This document shows, in pieces, positions 53,949-64,000 of a stretch of 64,000 nt of DNA. The translations under genes were made by a program, and so were the position numbers. Origin of the DNA: Piezodorus guildinii. Taxonomy: Eukaryota > Arthropoda > Insecta > Hemiptera > Pentatomidae. Location of the stretch: positions 16,492,880 through 16,556,879 of the forward strand of contig CM041295.1 in NCBI GenBank assembly GCA_023052935.1, written 5' to 3'. Each line of letters opens with the position of its first letter. Within the stretch, counting starts at the first letter, position 1. The notes beneath the pieces were generated by a model. The model was not told the origin of the DNA, made no database searches, and worked only from the letters and a program-made list of their open reading frames with translations.

Positions 53949-53981
<33 letters not shown>
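53101..53981 (+). mobile_element. LINE-D 3' end
   Basis: Flanked by a perfect 14-bp target duplication, AAGTCCTGAAGACC (53087-53100 and 53982-53995). It ends in AAATAA and a TA simple-repeat tail (53951-53979). It is a 5'-truncated insertion of about 880 bp, different from the other LINE families here. Confidence 0.93.
53110..53570 (+). pseudogene. LINE-D C-terminal coding region with zinc-binding motif
   Basis: The frame around 53163-53435 encodes a lysine-rich segment (KHKDGLLEKLKIHAI, FNINSPETYSTYRTSLNRIR). In the next frame CLFCNQFITNRLFHILLQC gives a C-x2-C...H...C pattern at about 53485-53545. This matches the zinc-binding tail after the RT (and RNase H) of several LINE clades. RT itself is absent. 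A frameshift or stop separates the two parts at 53433-53435. Confidence 0.7.
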
Positions 53982-53983
<2 letters not shown>

Positions 53984-54163
53984 GTCCTGAAGACCAAGTC
54001 AGGAAAATAGATCTGTGAAATGTTGTAAGTGTAAATGAAAATGATAAGTTGTATAAAGCTGAAACGGCATATTTTACAGGCATATATGCCTGAGACGGTA
54101 AAGCAAATTAAAAAAAAAAATCGGCAAACCAGAAGGGCAAATTTACACCATGCGTTTTGTACT

Positions 54164-54251
54164 TTATTACGATGTCCTCTATAATGGTGCATATAATGGT
54201 GGTGGAGTTATTACGATGTCCTCTATAATGGTGCATGTAATGGTGGTGGAG
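54164..54251 (+). repeat. 44-bp tandem duplication
   Basis: Two units (54164-54207, 54208-54251) starting TTATTACGATGTCCTCTATA, one mismatch (CATATAAT/CATGTAAT). A third unit is only begun (TTATTGTAAT). Confidence 0.95.
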
Positions 54252-54589
54252 TTATTGTAATCGCTTGATTCTCCACTAAAGTGAGGAATGTTTGCAGCTT
54301 TGAACTCTAACTCATCCTCAGCATATCAATACCTGCAATGTGGTTGAGAAGTGCTGGGATCTCTTGATTCTTGATTAGCTCTCCACTAGTGGGATGTTAA
54401 TTTAGTTTTTCTCAGGATTTCTTTTATTTTTTTATTTTTTTTTTTTTGTAATTATTGTATCAATAGCATAACTTATCGCTATTATTTTTGTCTTGTATGG
54501 AACAATAGTTGATATTAGTAATACAATATATATACAAAATACTTTTCTCATAAAGTTTCATTGTTTTTTTTAATATATAATGATATTTG
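54252..54589. other. spacer, no gene seen
   Basis: Nothing supported. Confidence 0.4.
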
Positions 54590-54762
54590 ACTCGTATCAG
54601 GTATCACTCCTTCCATGAAAAACTCCATTCCCACTCTAGTCTATTTGTTACAATTCTTGCCTCTTCTTCAATTCCTGATTATCCTCAGAGGCGTCTAAAA
54701 AGAAGATGGCCTGTTTAGACTCACAACTTAAGAGTGCTGCCACTTTGATGCGTTTCAATGTT
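54590..54762 (+). mobile_element. LINE-B 3' fragment
   Basis: CATGAAAAACTCCATTCCCA through GAGGCGTCTAAAAAGAAGAT and the start of the 3' UTR. About 170 bp, truncated at both ends. Confidence 0.75.
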
Positions 54763-55430
54763 ATTTGAAACTTATAGTTTTCACATTAGCAACCATCTCA
54801 TTCAGCATTCTAGTTAAAATCATGCGAAATACAGAATACTTTCCATTACTATATATTTCTTTTTTAGGTAAGTTAAAGTAAAAAATAAATAAATTATTGA
54901 ATATAAAGTCAAACAAAAATAAATTATATTCTTAGCAAATGCTATAACGCGTTATGGTATGGATAGTTTTTTCACTCCAGTGTTTCTCAACACTGAAATA
55001 TAGGCGTCAGTGTGAGGAAAAAAGCCATATTTCTTAAGCTCCGTATATCATGAAGTAGGTATCTCTGTTTGCTTTAGGGGCTAGGCGAGTATCTAAAATA
55101 AATTATTATTTTTAACGTCAATACCTAATGCTTTATAATATATATTTTTAAGATGTGTGTGTATATATATATTACTAGGCTAAATATTGTACGAATTCAT
55201 CAACGTTTTAGAAATAAGTCGCATGATAAATTAATAATCAACGACATATCTATAACGAAAATCTTAAAACCGAGTTGCTAACGAATAATACCTTCGGCGC
55301 TCGAATTTCATGAATAGGCAATGATTTGATTCATAATTTCACATAGATACAGCCTTTTGCACTATATATATTTATATGTATACTAGTGGGCCCGCCCCTG
55401 CTCGCACAGCTGCATTCTGAATGAGATTTC
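54763..55430. other. AT-rich stretch, no gene seen
   Basis: Nothing supported. Confidence 0.45.
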
Positions 55431-55438
55431 ATAAATAT

Positions 55439-56235
55439 TTAAAAAATCTTTGTCTGACCGATTGAGCGTTTATCGCGTTCCCAGCGCATAGGTAATTTTC
55501 CAATCCCGTGCTCATAGAATGGAAAAAGTTGTGTCTTCAGCCAATTGAGCACGTAGGCTTCAACCTCATCGTCACTGACGAATCTCTGACCTCCCAAAGC
55601 TTCCTTGAGTGGGTCAAACAGGTGAAAGTCACATGGTGATAAGTCTGGACTGTAGGGAGGGTGATTCAGGGTCTCCCAGCCCAGTTGCTCCAATTTTTCT
55701 CTCGTCAGGGCCGCAGTACGCGGGCGAGTATTGTCCTGAAGAAGAATCACTTCTCTCATCGGCAGATCCCTTCTTTTGCGGCGATATGCAAGTCTGACTT
55801 CATTTAAAATGTCGCAGTAGTATGCGGTATTGTTAGTCCTGCGTTCATGTAAAAAATCAAGATACAGCAAGCCACGCTGGTCAAAAAACACGGAAGCCAA
55901 AACCTTCCCAGCTGACAGCCGTGACTTGGCTTCCACTTGTGCAGGTTCCCCTTTCAGTCTCCACTCCTGCGGTCCTGGCTTTCATTCTGAAGACGATCAT
56001 GACCTTCCACAAACTATTTATGCCATGCAAACACTCTGGCACGAGAAAGTGTCTCTTCCCCGATCCGTACAGTCAACTTTCTCAAGATTTCAGCCGGTTT
56101 TACACCTTCAGCAGCAAGACATTTGATGATAATACGTTGCGCAATCGAGGGGATACATCCTGCTGAGACATCGTCTCGACGGTAACTGGCGAGTTCGAGG
56201 GCATGCGCCCGCCTGCTTCCCCCACTCCTTAACAT
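55439..56235 (-). pseudogene. mariner transposase (third subfamily), internally deleted
   Basis: The minus-strand N-terminus (56014-56235) includes SIAQRIIIKCLAAEGVKPAE and GEETLSRARVFAWHK, a mariner DNA-binding region. The frame 55439-55936 carries the catalytic part. VLASVFFDQRGLLYLDFL holds the first Asp, VILLQDNTRPRTA the second, and HPPYSPDLSPCDFHLF the third, with normal D,D34D-type spacing at the last step and a regular C-terminus. Roughly 150 residues between the two parts are missing. I found no terminal inverted repeats. The wording is clearly different from the cecropia-like and 32858 mariners. Confidence 0.9.
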
Positions 56236-56329
56236 ATGACTATATATGTATATATATATGCAATAGAGACAGGAAAGGTTAATGCTATAATAAACAGATT
56301 TTATAACAGTGTGAAAACAGAATGTTTAT

Positions 56330-56450
56330 TATCTTTTAATTAAAAAAAAAGTAATGTGATTAGGATCCTTGAAAATGGCGTAGGGCTGAAACGTTGGAGA
56401 GATAAGAAATAAAAAGGTTGTTTAGTGAAAATGTGGATTATTTATATTTT
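56330..56450 (+). repeat. Penelope-like terminus scrap with hammerhead-like remnant
   Basis: CCTTGAAAATGGCGTAGGGC followed by TGAAACGTTGG corresponds to the 842-884 motif on the plus strand, with the CTGATGA box changed. A simple-repeat-poor AT region follows. Confidence 0.35.
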
Positions 56451-57388
56451 TTTTTTTTTAAATACCCAAAAATTTATTTTTTATATTAAAAAAACTTGTT
56501 TTATTTGAGCCTTTAAATACCAAACGCACTTATGGATCTACACTATAGTACTCAAATAAATTAATTCGAAGTCTTTAGGTTTCCGTATCTTTGAATATCA
56601 TTGCATTTTTACTGTAAACTTTCGGCTAAGATCAGGTTATGGATCTCAAAAAAATCGTCAATAAGTCAGTGAGAGGATATGGGTTTTTTTTTTTCCTTTT
56701 ACTCAAGGCCGGATTGGTAATCGGGAGAACTACTTAACCTTTCTTTATACTTTCCCTAATTCCATTTCTTTCCCTAAGCTATCGGATATTTAAGAAGTTT
56801 TTTTTCAAGGAATCGCTGACAATGACCTCTACGAATGTTAATTAAAAATGGAGAGGGGAAATAAATTAAGGGGAATTATCTTGGAGAAAATGAATAATAA
56901 GCGCATGGAAACAGAAGTGAACATAATTCAAGAGAAGTTGGTGAAAAGCTAATTAGGTAAAATTTTGACAACTAAGAAGGAAGAGGCTCATGTTTATTCA
57001 ACAAATTTTTGTCTCTCCCCTTTAACGGACTGAAACTCCCTTTCGTTTTTTTGGATTACTAGCAACGTGTTCTTTCTTTTGATACATGATCTGTCAACAA
57101 TAAATTGAAAGGTTTATTTACATGAATAAATTAAACCTGCTTGTAAATAGCAATCGACCAATAGCTTTGAATACCACTGCACTTCAGCTACCCTATTAGT
57201 CATTCTTATTTCACATTTTAATGTAGCGGGTTTCCAACTAGTCACTTCCTATTGTTTGTTAATTTACTTATTGTTTTAAATATTTTAATGATTTTTCTTT
57301 ATTATAATACCTTAAATAATTTGTTTTTATCATAAAATTGCTTAAGTGGTTAGACATTATTTGTTCCTAAGCAATATTAATTAATTTA
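56451..57388. other. AT-rich stretch, no gene seen
   Basis: Nothing supported. Confidence 0.45.
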
Positions 57389-57431
57389 TTGGGTTGTGTC
57401 ACATGAAATGTCCGTTTTCAAGGTAAAGGAT
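57389..57431 (+). repeat. solo mariner end (cecropia-like)
   Basis: TTGGGTTGTGTCACATGAAA followed by TGTCCGTTTTCAAGGTAAAGG, identical in kind to the ends at 18226 and 19344. The rest of the element is missing. Confidence 0.85.
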
Positions 57432-57649
57432 AAAATCAAGATTTGAATTAGCATTAAAATAGTTAAATATTTTTTTTCTCAATACTAATAAGATTAAACA
57501 GTTAAACATTACAAATTAAGAAATAAAAATGTATACAGATAAAGACATTTTAAAGATTTAGCATTTAAGCACTGTTATGTTACTTTGAATCTAAATGAAA
57601 TCTATGTGGAGTTAGAACTTATTTAATTTTACATTTATAGGGTGAATTT

Positions 57650-57850
57650 AATATAAGTAGCCGTTTTAGGGAAAACAGTAAAAAGGTGAAAACTGCATAA
57701 TATAAGTAGTACTTTTTTGATGTATGTAGTGACCGATTTTGTTGCAAAAGTCGCATATATGTTAGTAAAATATGAAATTGTGACTCAGGGTACCCTAGAA
57801 CGTGTATTTCCAGTGAAAACTCCTATTCGACAATAGCAATAGTGATAAAA
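57650..57850 (-). repeat. R-A repeat fragment
   Basis: Reverse complement of the R-A 5' third: TAGAACGTGTATTTCCAGTG, AATATGAAATTGT and the GTAAAAAGGTGAAAACTGCATAA block (split). Poorly preserved. Confidence 0.55.
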
Positions 57851-57879
57851 TTATAATATCAGACAGAAATAAAGAAATT

Positions 57880-58235
57880 TAAAATCCAAAATTTTCAGCA
57901 CTTAACTGAACACCTAACAACTTCAGACAAATCATTATGGACCACAACTGCAAAATTACTAAAGTAAGAAACCTTTTAACATCCACTCCTCACTGAATTA
58001 CAGACCTGAACAAGATCTGTTGAAGAAAAACCTCAAATCTTTGGTGAACATCATTCCAAAACTTTTAATCCTCATGCCGTTATCATTAACCCAATTCATA
58101 AAGATCATGTTAAAGAAAACTAACTGTTCCTCTCCAAATGCCTCCTCCTTCTAAAGCCTTTCATCCATAAGAAATCATAAACATCCTTAATTAATTTCCT
58201 CATTCGCACTAGATTGACGTTCATTAATTTATTAA
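57880..58235 (+). pseudogene. Jockey-type LINE fragment between endonuclease and RT
   Basis: The forward translation reads TSDKSLWTTTAKLLK. After small frame changes it reads RSVEEKPQIFGEHHSKTFNP and PPPSKAFHPKEII. This pattern (SLW..TK.L, then ...A..F..HF.., then I..F.P.EI) lies just upstream of the RT in Jockey-type elements. It is short, with several stops. Confidence 0.55.
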
Positions 58236-59594
58236 TGATAAATTATATCCTATTTTTATGTTATTAGTTAAGATATTTGTTTACTTTTTGGTACATCATT
58301 ATGTATAATGTATGATTTTATATACTGCAGTAAATTAATAAAAAACAATCAAGGATATATGCCACTTAAAAAAAAAGAAGTAAACTTTGGTGGTTGGGAG
58401 AGGAGATAAAGGGCCTCCGGGAGCTCAAAGGGTTTAATGCTCTTACAGAGACTTATACAGGGGCCAAAATTTTTTGTTGGGACTACACCTTTTCATTGAT
58501 AATTCATTTTCTGAAGGGATATCTACCATCGTTTTGTAACATCTTAATTTGCATATAAGCTTGTTGAAATATAAATATAAATTATAAAAAGTAAAATAAT
58601 AAACTGAATAGTTTGTAATATATTGATTATTTATTTTAATGTCTCTTTACGCTAATTTTGCTAGTTGGACAATACTATAGTAAAAGTCTTAAATTTTTAT
58701 TATCCAGGTTTAATTAGGATAGGAATTATTAACGAGTGAAAACCAGCAAAATTCTCTATACATTCAACATTTACTCCAATAGAGAATTAAATTTCCTACA
58801 AAACAATAAAAGAATCATTGAAATCGGTTCAGAAATAGCGTTTTAAGGGTAGCAGGGTCGATAGACCATTTTCCTAGGAATTATTTATTACTTTTTTATA
58901 TTGGTTGACTGTCTATAAATAGCTTTATAAAAATGTACGCCCTAGTATAGTTATTTGGTAATAATAAATTACTGTGTTATAATTGTCAGTGTTTTTTCCT
59001 TATTTTTTGTTTTAATGTTGTGTAAATTAGGCATCTTATTTCTAAATCAATTCAATAGGAATGCCGAAATATTTGGCGCTTAGGTCTATAAAAGAAATAA
59101 AAAATCTGAAGATCTTTCTAGCACATCATTTAGTAGTTCTGTTCCAATTTCCGTAACCGTAAATATTTAACCGTGATAACAGTAAGGATTTTTCATTGTG
59201 GGACTTTCTTTGTTTAGTTATTCAGGTGAAAATGACAAATAAAAAGGATTGATTCTACGGTATTAACTTCATTATTATCTAACGAAGTTTAAGTCATTTA
59301 AATGAAACGGTTTAAGCAAATTTGACAGGAAGACGTAAGAATTTTCCAGAAAGTCAATTTCTGTTGCTTCTACTTCTTTCCAGCTTTCTCATTTCCAGGA
59401 ACTCCTGGAGTGACTGCTGACCTAGAACAATATTTTTGTTCTTGAAGATTCACCAGTCCGTTAAATATTATACTAAAATTTTAAAGAAGGGGGTGGCCTT
59501 AAAAAAAAATCTGGAAGGGGTTTCTCAGTGTCTCTTGAGATAAATGAGTAGCTCCAGTAAAGGAGTATTCTAAAGCACATTTATTTCCTTTACT

Positions 59595-59597
<3 letters not shown>
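58236..59597. other. long stretch with no supported gene
   Basis: 58380-58480 is slightly GC-rich (GGGAGAGGAGATAAAGGGCC). ATCATTGAAATCGGTTCAGA at 58813 resembles a common insect repeat end. Otherwise nothing. Confidence 0.4.

Positions 59598-59672
<75 letters not shown>
59598..59672. repeat. (TA)n microsatellite
   Basis: TA run of about 73 bp. Confidence 0.97.
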
Positions 59673-59678
<6 letters not shown>

Positions 59679-59681
59679 GTT

Positions 59682-59836
59682 CGCGCAACACTACCTCCGT
59701 TATTAATATCAATTTACGAAGTTTTAAATCAAGCAAGAGTTGATAAAAGGTTAAAGAATTACATCGAGTTTCGATGGAAATAACTTTAGTTTTATCTTCA
59801 TACTTTTTATCAAACTTTGTTTATAGGATAACATTT
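59682..59836 (-). repeat. R-A repeat, 3' end, minus strand
   Basis: CGCGCAACACTACCTCCGTT and ATCAATTTACGAAG are the reverse complement of the R-A right end. The copy stops where the plus-strand R-A copy at 59837 starts. Confidence 0.65.
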
Positions 59837-59977
59837 TTGATTTCACTTACCTACATATGAAATAAGTAAGGGAAAGTATTGCTATCGTGAAAATTTTTGA
59901 ATTACAGTTTTCACCGGAAATACACGTTTTAGGGTCTCTTGAGTCCAAATGACCAAGTCCCGGAAAAAGGTCTGTGA

Positions 59978-60013
<36 letters not shown>

Positions 60014-60954
60014 TAAGTCTAGCGCGAAAACGATAAGTCGTAAAAAACTGAAATTTCATATTTAAGATAACTATATACCCGAGATGTTACTGAAACTTTT
60101 TCATTAAAACCAGCTTACCGGAAGAGCCACTTCATACCATGCATTTTTACCTTTTTACGATTTTTTCAAAAATGGCTCCAACGATCTTAATTTAAACTCG
60201 CTATATTGATGTAAAATTTAATGTACATTAATACCATAAAGGTTTAATTTTGATTTAAATAATATGACAGGGCTTAAAGACCTATATTTTAAAATTTCAT
60301 TATCTAAAGTACCTTGAAATTTGAACATTCAAAAGCATTAACCATATCATCCTAATGACATTTATAAAGGACCGCTAAATATACAAGTTGAACTTAAAAC
60401 ATGATGACCAACTAAAGGATAAAATAGCATAACTATTTTTTTTTCTTTTTTTTTTATGAAATTTTTATTTTTTTGATAATAAGAACAGTAATATAGACGT
60501 ATAATATACCGTTAGAAACATGATGATTTTCGAAAAAATATTATCTGATACACAAAGTTTTAAAAGATAATATAATGTGGCGAATAAGGAATAAACTCAT
60601 TACTGATTAACAATTTCATATAGTTATATTATTAAATCTGAATAATATTTTTCCAACGAAAATGAATACACGTTTTACTAAAATCAACTTAAATATTTTC
60701 AATTTTTTTTTTTAAAATATATTTATTGGTATTTACAACTGTATAATAAAATACATTTAGTAAATGTGATACAAGATAAGTTGACATGATTCATATGTAG
60801 GGATACTACCCATTGGCAGCTCCCCAAAGACTATTTTAAACTAGAAGGTTTCGGAGCCATCTTCATTTTTCAAATTGAAGTACATTTAATAGTTTTTTAA
60901 TTGATTTTAACAGTCGAAGTAAGTGAAAGTCGTGTGTTGCCCGCACCAGATTTT
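59837..60954 (+). repeat. R-A repeat, near-complete, carrying a LINE-B tail
   Basis: The left end is TTTCACTTACCTACATATGA and the right end GTAAGTGAAAGT at 60919-60930 plus tail to 60954. A GT tract of about 32 bp lies at 59981-60012. All internal landmarks are present. A minus-strand LINE-B 3' UTR piece sits at 60704-60867. Confidence 0.9.
60704..60867 (-). mobile_element. LINE-B 3' UTR fragment
   Basis: A T run followed by TATTGGTATTTACAACTGTA and CATTGGCAGCTCC, the LINE-B 3' UTR on the minus strand. TTTTCAA occurs on both sides, a possible 7-bp target duplication. Confidence 0.75.
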
Positions 60955-61345
60955 ATTTTCTGAAATCATACGGTTTCCAACGGTGTATTTTTTATCTATA
61001 TTACTGTTCTTATGTTCGGTTGATCAATGGTATCATGATAAAATAATGAAAATTTATAGAAAAAGGCATTTAAGATCTGTCATACTCTTTCAATCAGAAT
61101 AAAACCTACATGATACTAAAGGATATTTAATTTTCCACTGATATAGCGAGTTTCATCAAAATCTGAAAGCTGTTTTTTAAGAAAATCATAAAAATGGGCA
61201 TAATGGATAGTATTAATTGTCTCCTTTGGGTATCCGACTATGTTTACATTGCTGTAACATTTCAGGCATGCACGCTCCTAAAATACTAAATTTCAGTTTT
61301 GTACAACTTTATTTCAGTTTTCGAGCTGAGCTTACCACATACATT
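60955..61345 (-). repeat. R-A repeat, minus strand
   Basis: Reverse-complement R-A blocks: TTTCCAACGGTGTATTTTT, AGATCTGTCATACTCTTTCA, CTGATATAGCGAGTTTCATC and ACATTGCTGTAACATTTCAG. It abuts the right end of the plus-strand copy, so the two face each other tail to tail. Confidence 0.75.
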
Positions 61346-61904
61346 CCATTTTGTGGGATTAGATATTTCGGAGTCGGGGTAAACGGGTATTTCAGGTAAA
61401 TATTTTAATTATAAAAAAATTAAATTTTGTGGGCACGCGAGAAAACAGTGCATAAATTATTGATTGTTCTCTTGTTTACAAGGCTTTATTGGTATGTTAT
61501 TGGAATCTGCTAAAATAATATTTTAGTTTTGCTGAGTTTGAAAGTTGGATGCAATAATGATAACGGCGTCCGTCTTTTGCATAGCAGCCCCTCCCCCCTG
61601 AGAGAAATGGTTAATTCTCACGTGAAACCTTGCCAAGTTGAACGAGAGTGACGGATAGGCCAGGTGGGAAGTGCATATACTCTGACGACACAGCGGTCGT
61701 ATAGGATTCCCTCCTGGACCAGGGGCTATGAGTTAATGTGATGCCCAGGTCTCATAACCTCTGGCCAAGCTTAGTCTTCACGGTTTAAACACCCAATGAA
61801 TAAAGTATCCTAACTTAATAGTTTATTTTTATTCAATATAATTTGTATTGGTAAATTTGAATTCTAACTTAATTTTGCTATTTGTCCGAGCCTGGCATCC
61901 AGGA
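61346..61904. other. spacer with GC-richer island
   Basis: 61560-61800 is GC-rich (CAGCCCCTCCCCCCTGAGAG, GACGACACAGCGGTCGT) and ends with an AATAAA signal at about 61799. An LTR or element UTR is likely, but no frame or partner copy was recognised. Confidence 0.35.
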
Positions 61905-62766
61905 TTGCTTTAAAAACTCCGTCTATTCCTCTCTTTTACATATTTTCTTACTATCCAGTCCTACCTCGCTGATAGATCATTCAAAATAAATCAAAATAGT
62001 TCATATTCCACCCTTTTTTCTTAATCTGCTGGTGTTCCTCAAGCAGCATCCTAGGACCCGTTCTTTATACAGTCTATACAGCTGATATCCCAACCCATCC
62101 AAACACTTTCCTTTCTACCTATGCTGATGACACTTGTGTGCTATCAGTAGATAATGATCCTGTTACAGCCTTCCACACTCTTCAATCCCACAACCGAGAC
62201 CTTGAAGTATGGTGGACCTTAACGACAAGAAAATGCCCGACGTTTTTGTCTACTTTAACACTTACTGGACAAACGTACCAACCTACCACTTAATTACAAA
62301 AGACTTATTTATATGACCATAATAAGACCGATATGGACTTACGGAATAGAGCTATGGGGCTCTACTAAACCATCGAATTCTTCTCGTATCCAATCATTAC
62401 AATCCAAAGTCCTTCGTAAAATTCTTAACGCTCCTTACTTTGTCACGAATAAGCCCATCCATAAAGACCTTAATGTCCCATATGTTTCTGATTAGCCCGA
62501 ACCAGGTATCGATCATTCCATGAAATACTCCGTTTCCACTCTAATCCACTAGTTTCTATTCTGTCATCCTCTTCCATTCCTGACAATCCCCCGAGGCGTC
62601 TGAAAAGATGATGGCCTCGAGACCTTCTAGTTTAAAATACTTTTAGTGTGTTGCCAATGGGTAGCGTCTCTACATGTATTTCATGTCAGTTTACTATGTC
62701 CATCACATTTACTTGTTGTATACAATAATACAGTTGTAAATAACAATAAATATGTTTAAAAAAAAA
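61905..62766 (+). mobile_element. LINE-B copy with internal deletion
   Basis: Starts upstream of RT motif B (CTACCTCGCTGATAGATCAT), includes STYADDTCVLSVDNDPVTAF (YADD at about 62118), then jumps at about 62212 from EVWW to the RQENARRF block. The frame 62313-62495 gives the WTYGIELWGSTKPSNSSRIQ part. It ends with the 3' UTR and ATGTTTAAAAAAAA. Confidence 0.88.
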
Positions 62767-62924
62767 TGCTATTCAATGAAAACCATAGATAACTGCAAAA
62801 ACGTCGAATGAAACAAAAATTTTATATCAACAACTTTTTTGTTTCTCTTGAGGTCCTACAATATGACTAGACATTTAGGTGAAACGTATTAAGCACGAAC
62901 CCATGCTTAAAATTAATTGTAACA

Positions 62925-63341
62925 AATCCCACTAAATAACCTTCACCCTTTTTCGTGAACCTTGACTTCCTGCCCTACAGTATCCTTTAATGGCACACCA
63001 CTGGTCCCTGTTGAACAGATTTTATACCTAGAACTCCTCCTTGACAAACGTCTTACTTGGAATCCCCACACAAGACTGAAAAGACAAAAAACTGCCTCTA
63101 ACCTTCCACTTAATTACAAAAGACTTATTTATATGCCCATCAAAAGACCGATATGGACTTACGGAGTAGAGCTATGGGGCCTTACTGAACTATGGTATTC
63201 TTCTCGTATCAAATCCTTAAAATCCAAAACTCCTTACTTTGTCACGAATAAACTTATCCAAATTCCATATACTGCTGAATTAGCCCGAAACAGGTCTCAA
63301 TCATTCCAAGAAAAGCTCCATTCCCACTCTAACCACTAGTT
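62925..63341 (+). mobile_element. LINE-B copy, internally shortened
   Basis: A frame at 62962-63339 reads MTSCPTVSFNGTPLVPVEQI, LLDKRLTWNPHTRLKRQKTA, then lacks the RRFRLLQHLLDKR stretch, and continues SNLPLNYKRLIYMPIKRPIW. The open frame is kept across two deletions. It stops at SHSNH without the 3' UTR. Confidence 0.85.
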
Positions 63342-63956
63342 GTAAGCAGCACATTTTACCTCACTGTCGGCACAAATCGACCCTTGATGGGGTAAATTGT
63401 GCACGTTTTTTTTTTTTTTTATATTATAGCCTATGGAATAATTTATATTGAACAAAGTTTAATATAGAGAATAATTATAAAATGCTAGGGCAAATTGTAC
63501 GATATCCTCTCCCCAGAATAATTTCACTGATTAAGAATAACAAATGTTCTTACTAGAGGACGAAGGAGGCAGAATCTAAGGAAAAGAAAAAGGAAAAAGA
63601 AGAGAAAGGAGAGAATTCACGGATAAGACATCGAAGGAGAAAGAAGATAAAAATAATCCAGACTTGACAGCCTACTAAGGGAAGAATCCGTCAGGCAACT
63701 CAAACAACATTTTAAAAATGTCATTAATAATTTATAGCGTATATGGCTTTGTAAGAGTTCCCGTTCTTAATAAATTATTTATTTTACTGTCTTCAATGTC
63801 CATCTGTAAAATCGATAACACAAATGTATTGAATAATTATCTTCAGTAATTACAACCGAAGAGGAAAGAATTTTATAAATAAGTTGTTTGGTTGTTGGTT
63901 CCAAATCGGAAAAATGATGGAACATTAAGCCGTCGATTGCGATTTTCCATATTTAT
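63342..63956. other. stretch with no supported gene
   Basis: A T run at 63406-63420 and a purine-rich part at 63560-63650 are the only features. Confidence 0.4.
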
Positions 63957-64000
63957 ATATGCCAAAGTAAGGAATATTGATGATTTAATGAAGGATTTTG
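63957..64000 (-). mobile_element. LINE-B fragment running off the window
   Basis: GCCAAAGTAAGGAATATTGA followed by GAAGGATTTTG is the minus-strand LINE-B sequence for KILRKILNAPYFV. It continues beyond the window edge. Confidence 0.7.

Larger units (their letters stand above)
52975..54163 (+). repeat. R-A repeat interrupted by LINE-D
   Basis: The R-A 5' part is at 52975-53100 (TTTCATTTACGCATATTTC, ATACGTTTTAGGGTTCCCT). It resumes at 53982-54163 (ACCAAGTCAGGAAAATAGAT, GAAACGGCATATTTTACAGG, ATTTACACCATGCGTTTTG). The two parts join seamlessly when LINE-D is removed. Confidence 0.85.

Noticed and set aside
53884..54192. 102-codon minus-strand frame rich in Tyr and Ile
   Set aside because: Runs through a TA microsatellite and across the LINE-D/R-A junction. 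Composition artefact.

Overview
The window is AT-rich eukaryotic DNA made almost entirely of transposable elements (TEs) and their remains. I found no convincing host protein-coding gene, tRNA gene or rRNA gene. The mix of elements (Jockey-type LINEs, a CsRn1-like Ty3/gypsy element, cecropia-type and other mariners, Tc1 relatives, Penelope-type termini) points to an arthropod, most probably an insect. The species cannot be read from this sequence. Family labels used below (R-A, LINE-A to LINE-G) are my own working names.

The best preserved element is a 4.8-kb LTR retrotransposon at 26717-31492. It has two LTRs that differ by only three substitutions and one 13-bp indel, a primer-binding site, gag, protease, RT-RNase H-integrase and a 4-bp target duplication. 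It sits inside an older Jockey-type LINE fragment (LINE-B). LINE-B is present in about fifteen fragments across the window, mostly the 3' third of the reverse transcriptase. LINE-A (2082-4634, second copy 14478-15028) keeps endonuclease and RT motifs but is frameshifted. Five other LINE families are present as 3' pieces, and seven LINE insertions have target-site duplications that can be read directly.

The most frequent short repeat is R-A, a non-autonomous family of about 770 bp (type copy 24750-25518). It has 12-bp inverted ends, an additional conserved 3' tail and an internal GT microsatellite. Many other elements have landed inside R-A copies, so R-A is among the older layers. DNA transposons include three internally deleted cecropia-like mariners (18226-18673, 19344-19875, 43914-44812), a different deleted mariner (32858-33130), a mariner with part of its catalytic domain (55439-56235), a decayed Tc1 transposase (50820-51120), and two MITEs with clear inverted ends (34789-35280 and 45225-45607).

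Layout: 1-7.5 kb holds mariner scraps, a Penelope-like terminus with a hammerhead-like core, LINE-A and an LTR-element remnant. 7.7-18 kb holds R-A, LINE-B, LINE-G and a 68-bp minisatellite born inside LINE-B. 18-26 kb holds mariners, R-A and LINE-E. 26-32 kb is the nested gypsy element. 32-47 kb holds MITEs, SINE-like tRNA-derived repeats, LINE-C, LINE-B and a multiply invaded R-A. 47-64 kb holds LINE-B, LINE-F, LINE-D, mariner and alternating R-A copies. Long (TA)n tracts are scattered throughout. The candidates worth follow-up are structural: the R-A family, the minisatellite, the hammerhead-like motif and the conserved LINE-E terminal hairpin. I did not find an undescribed gene system.
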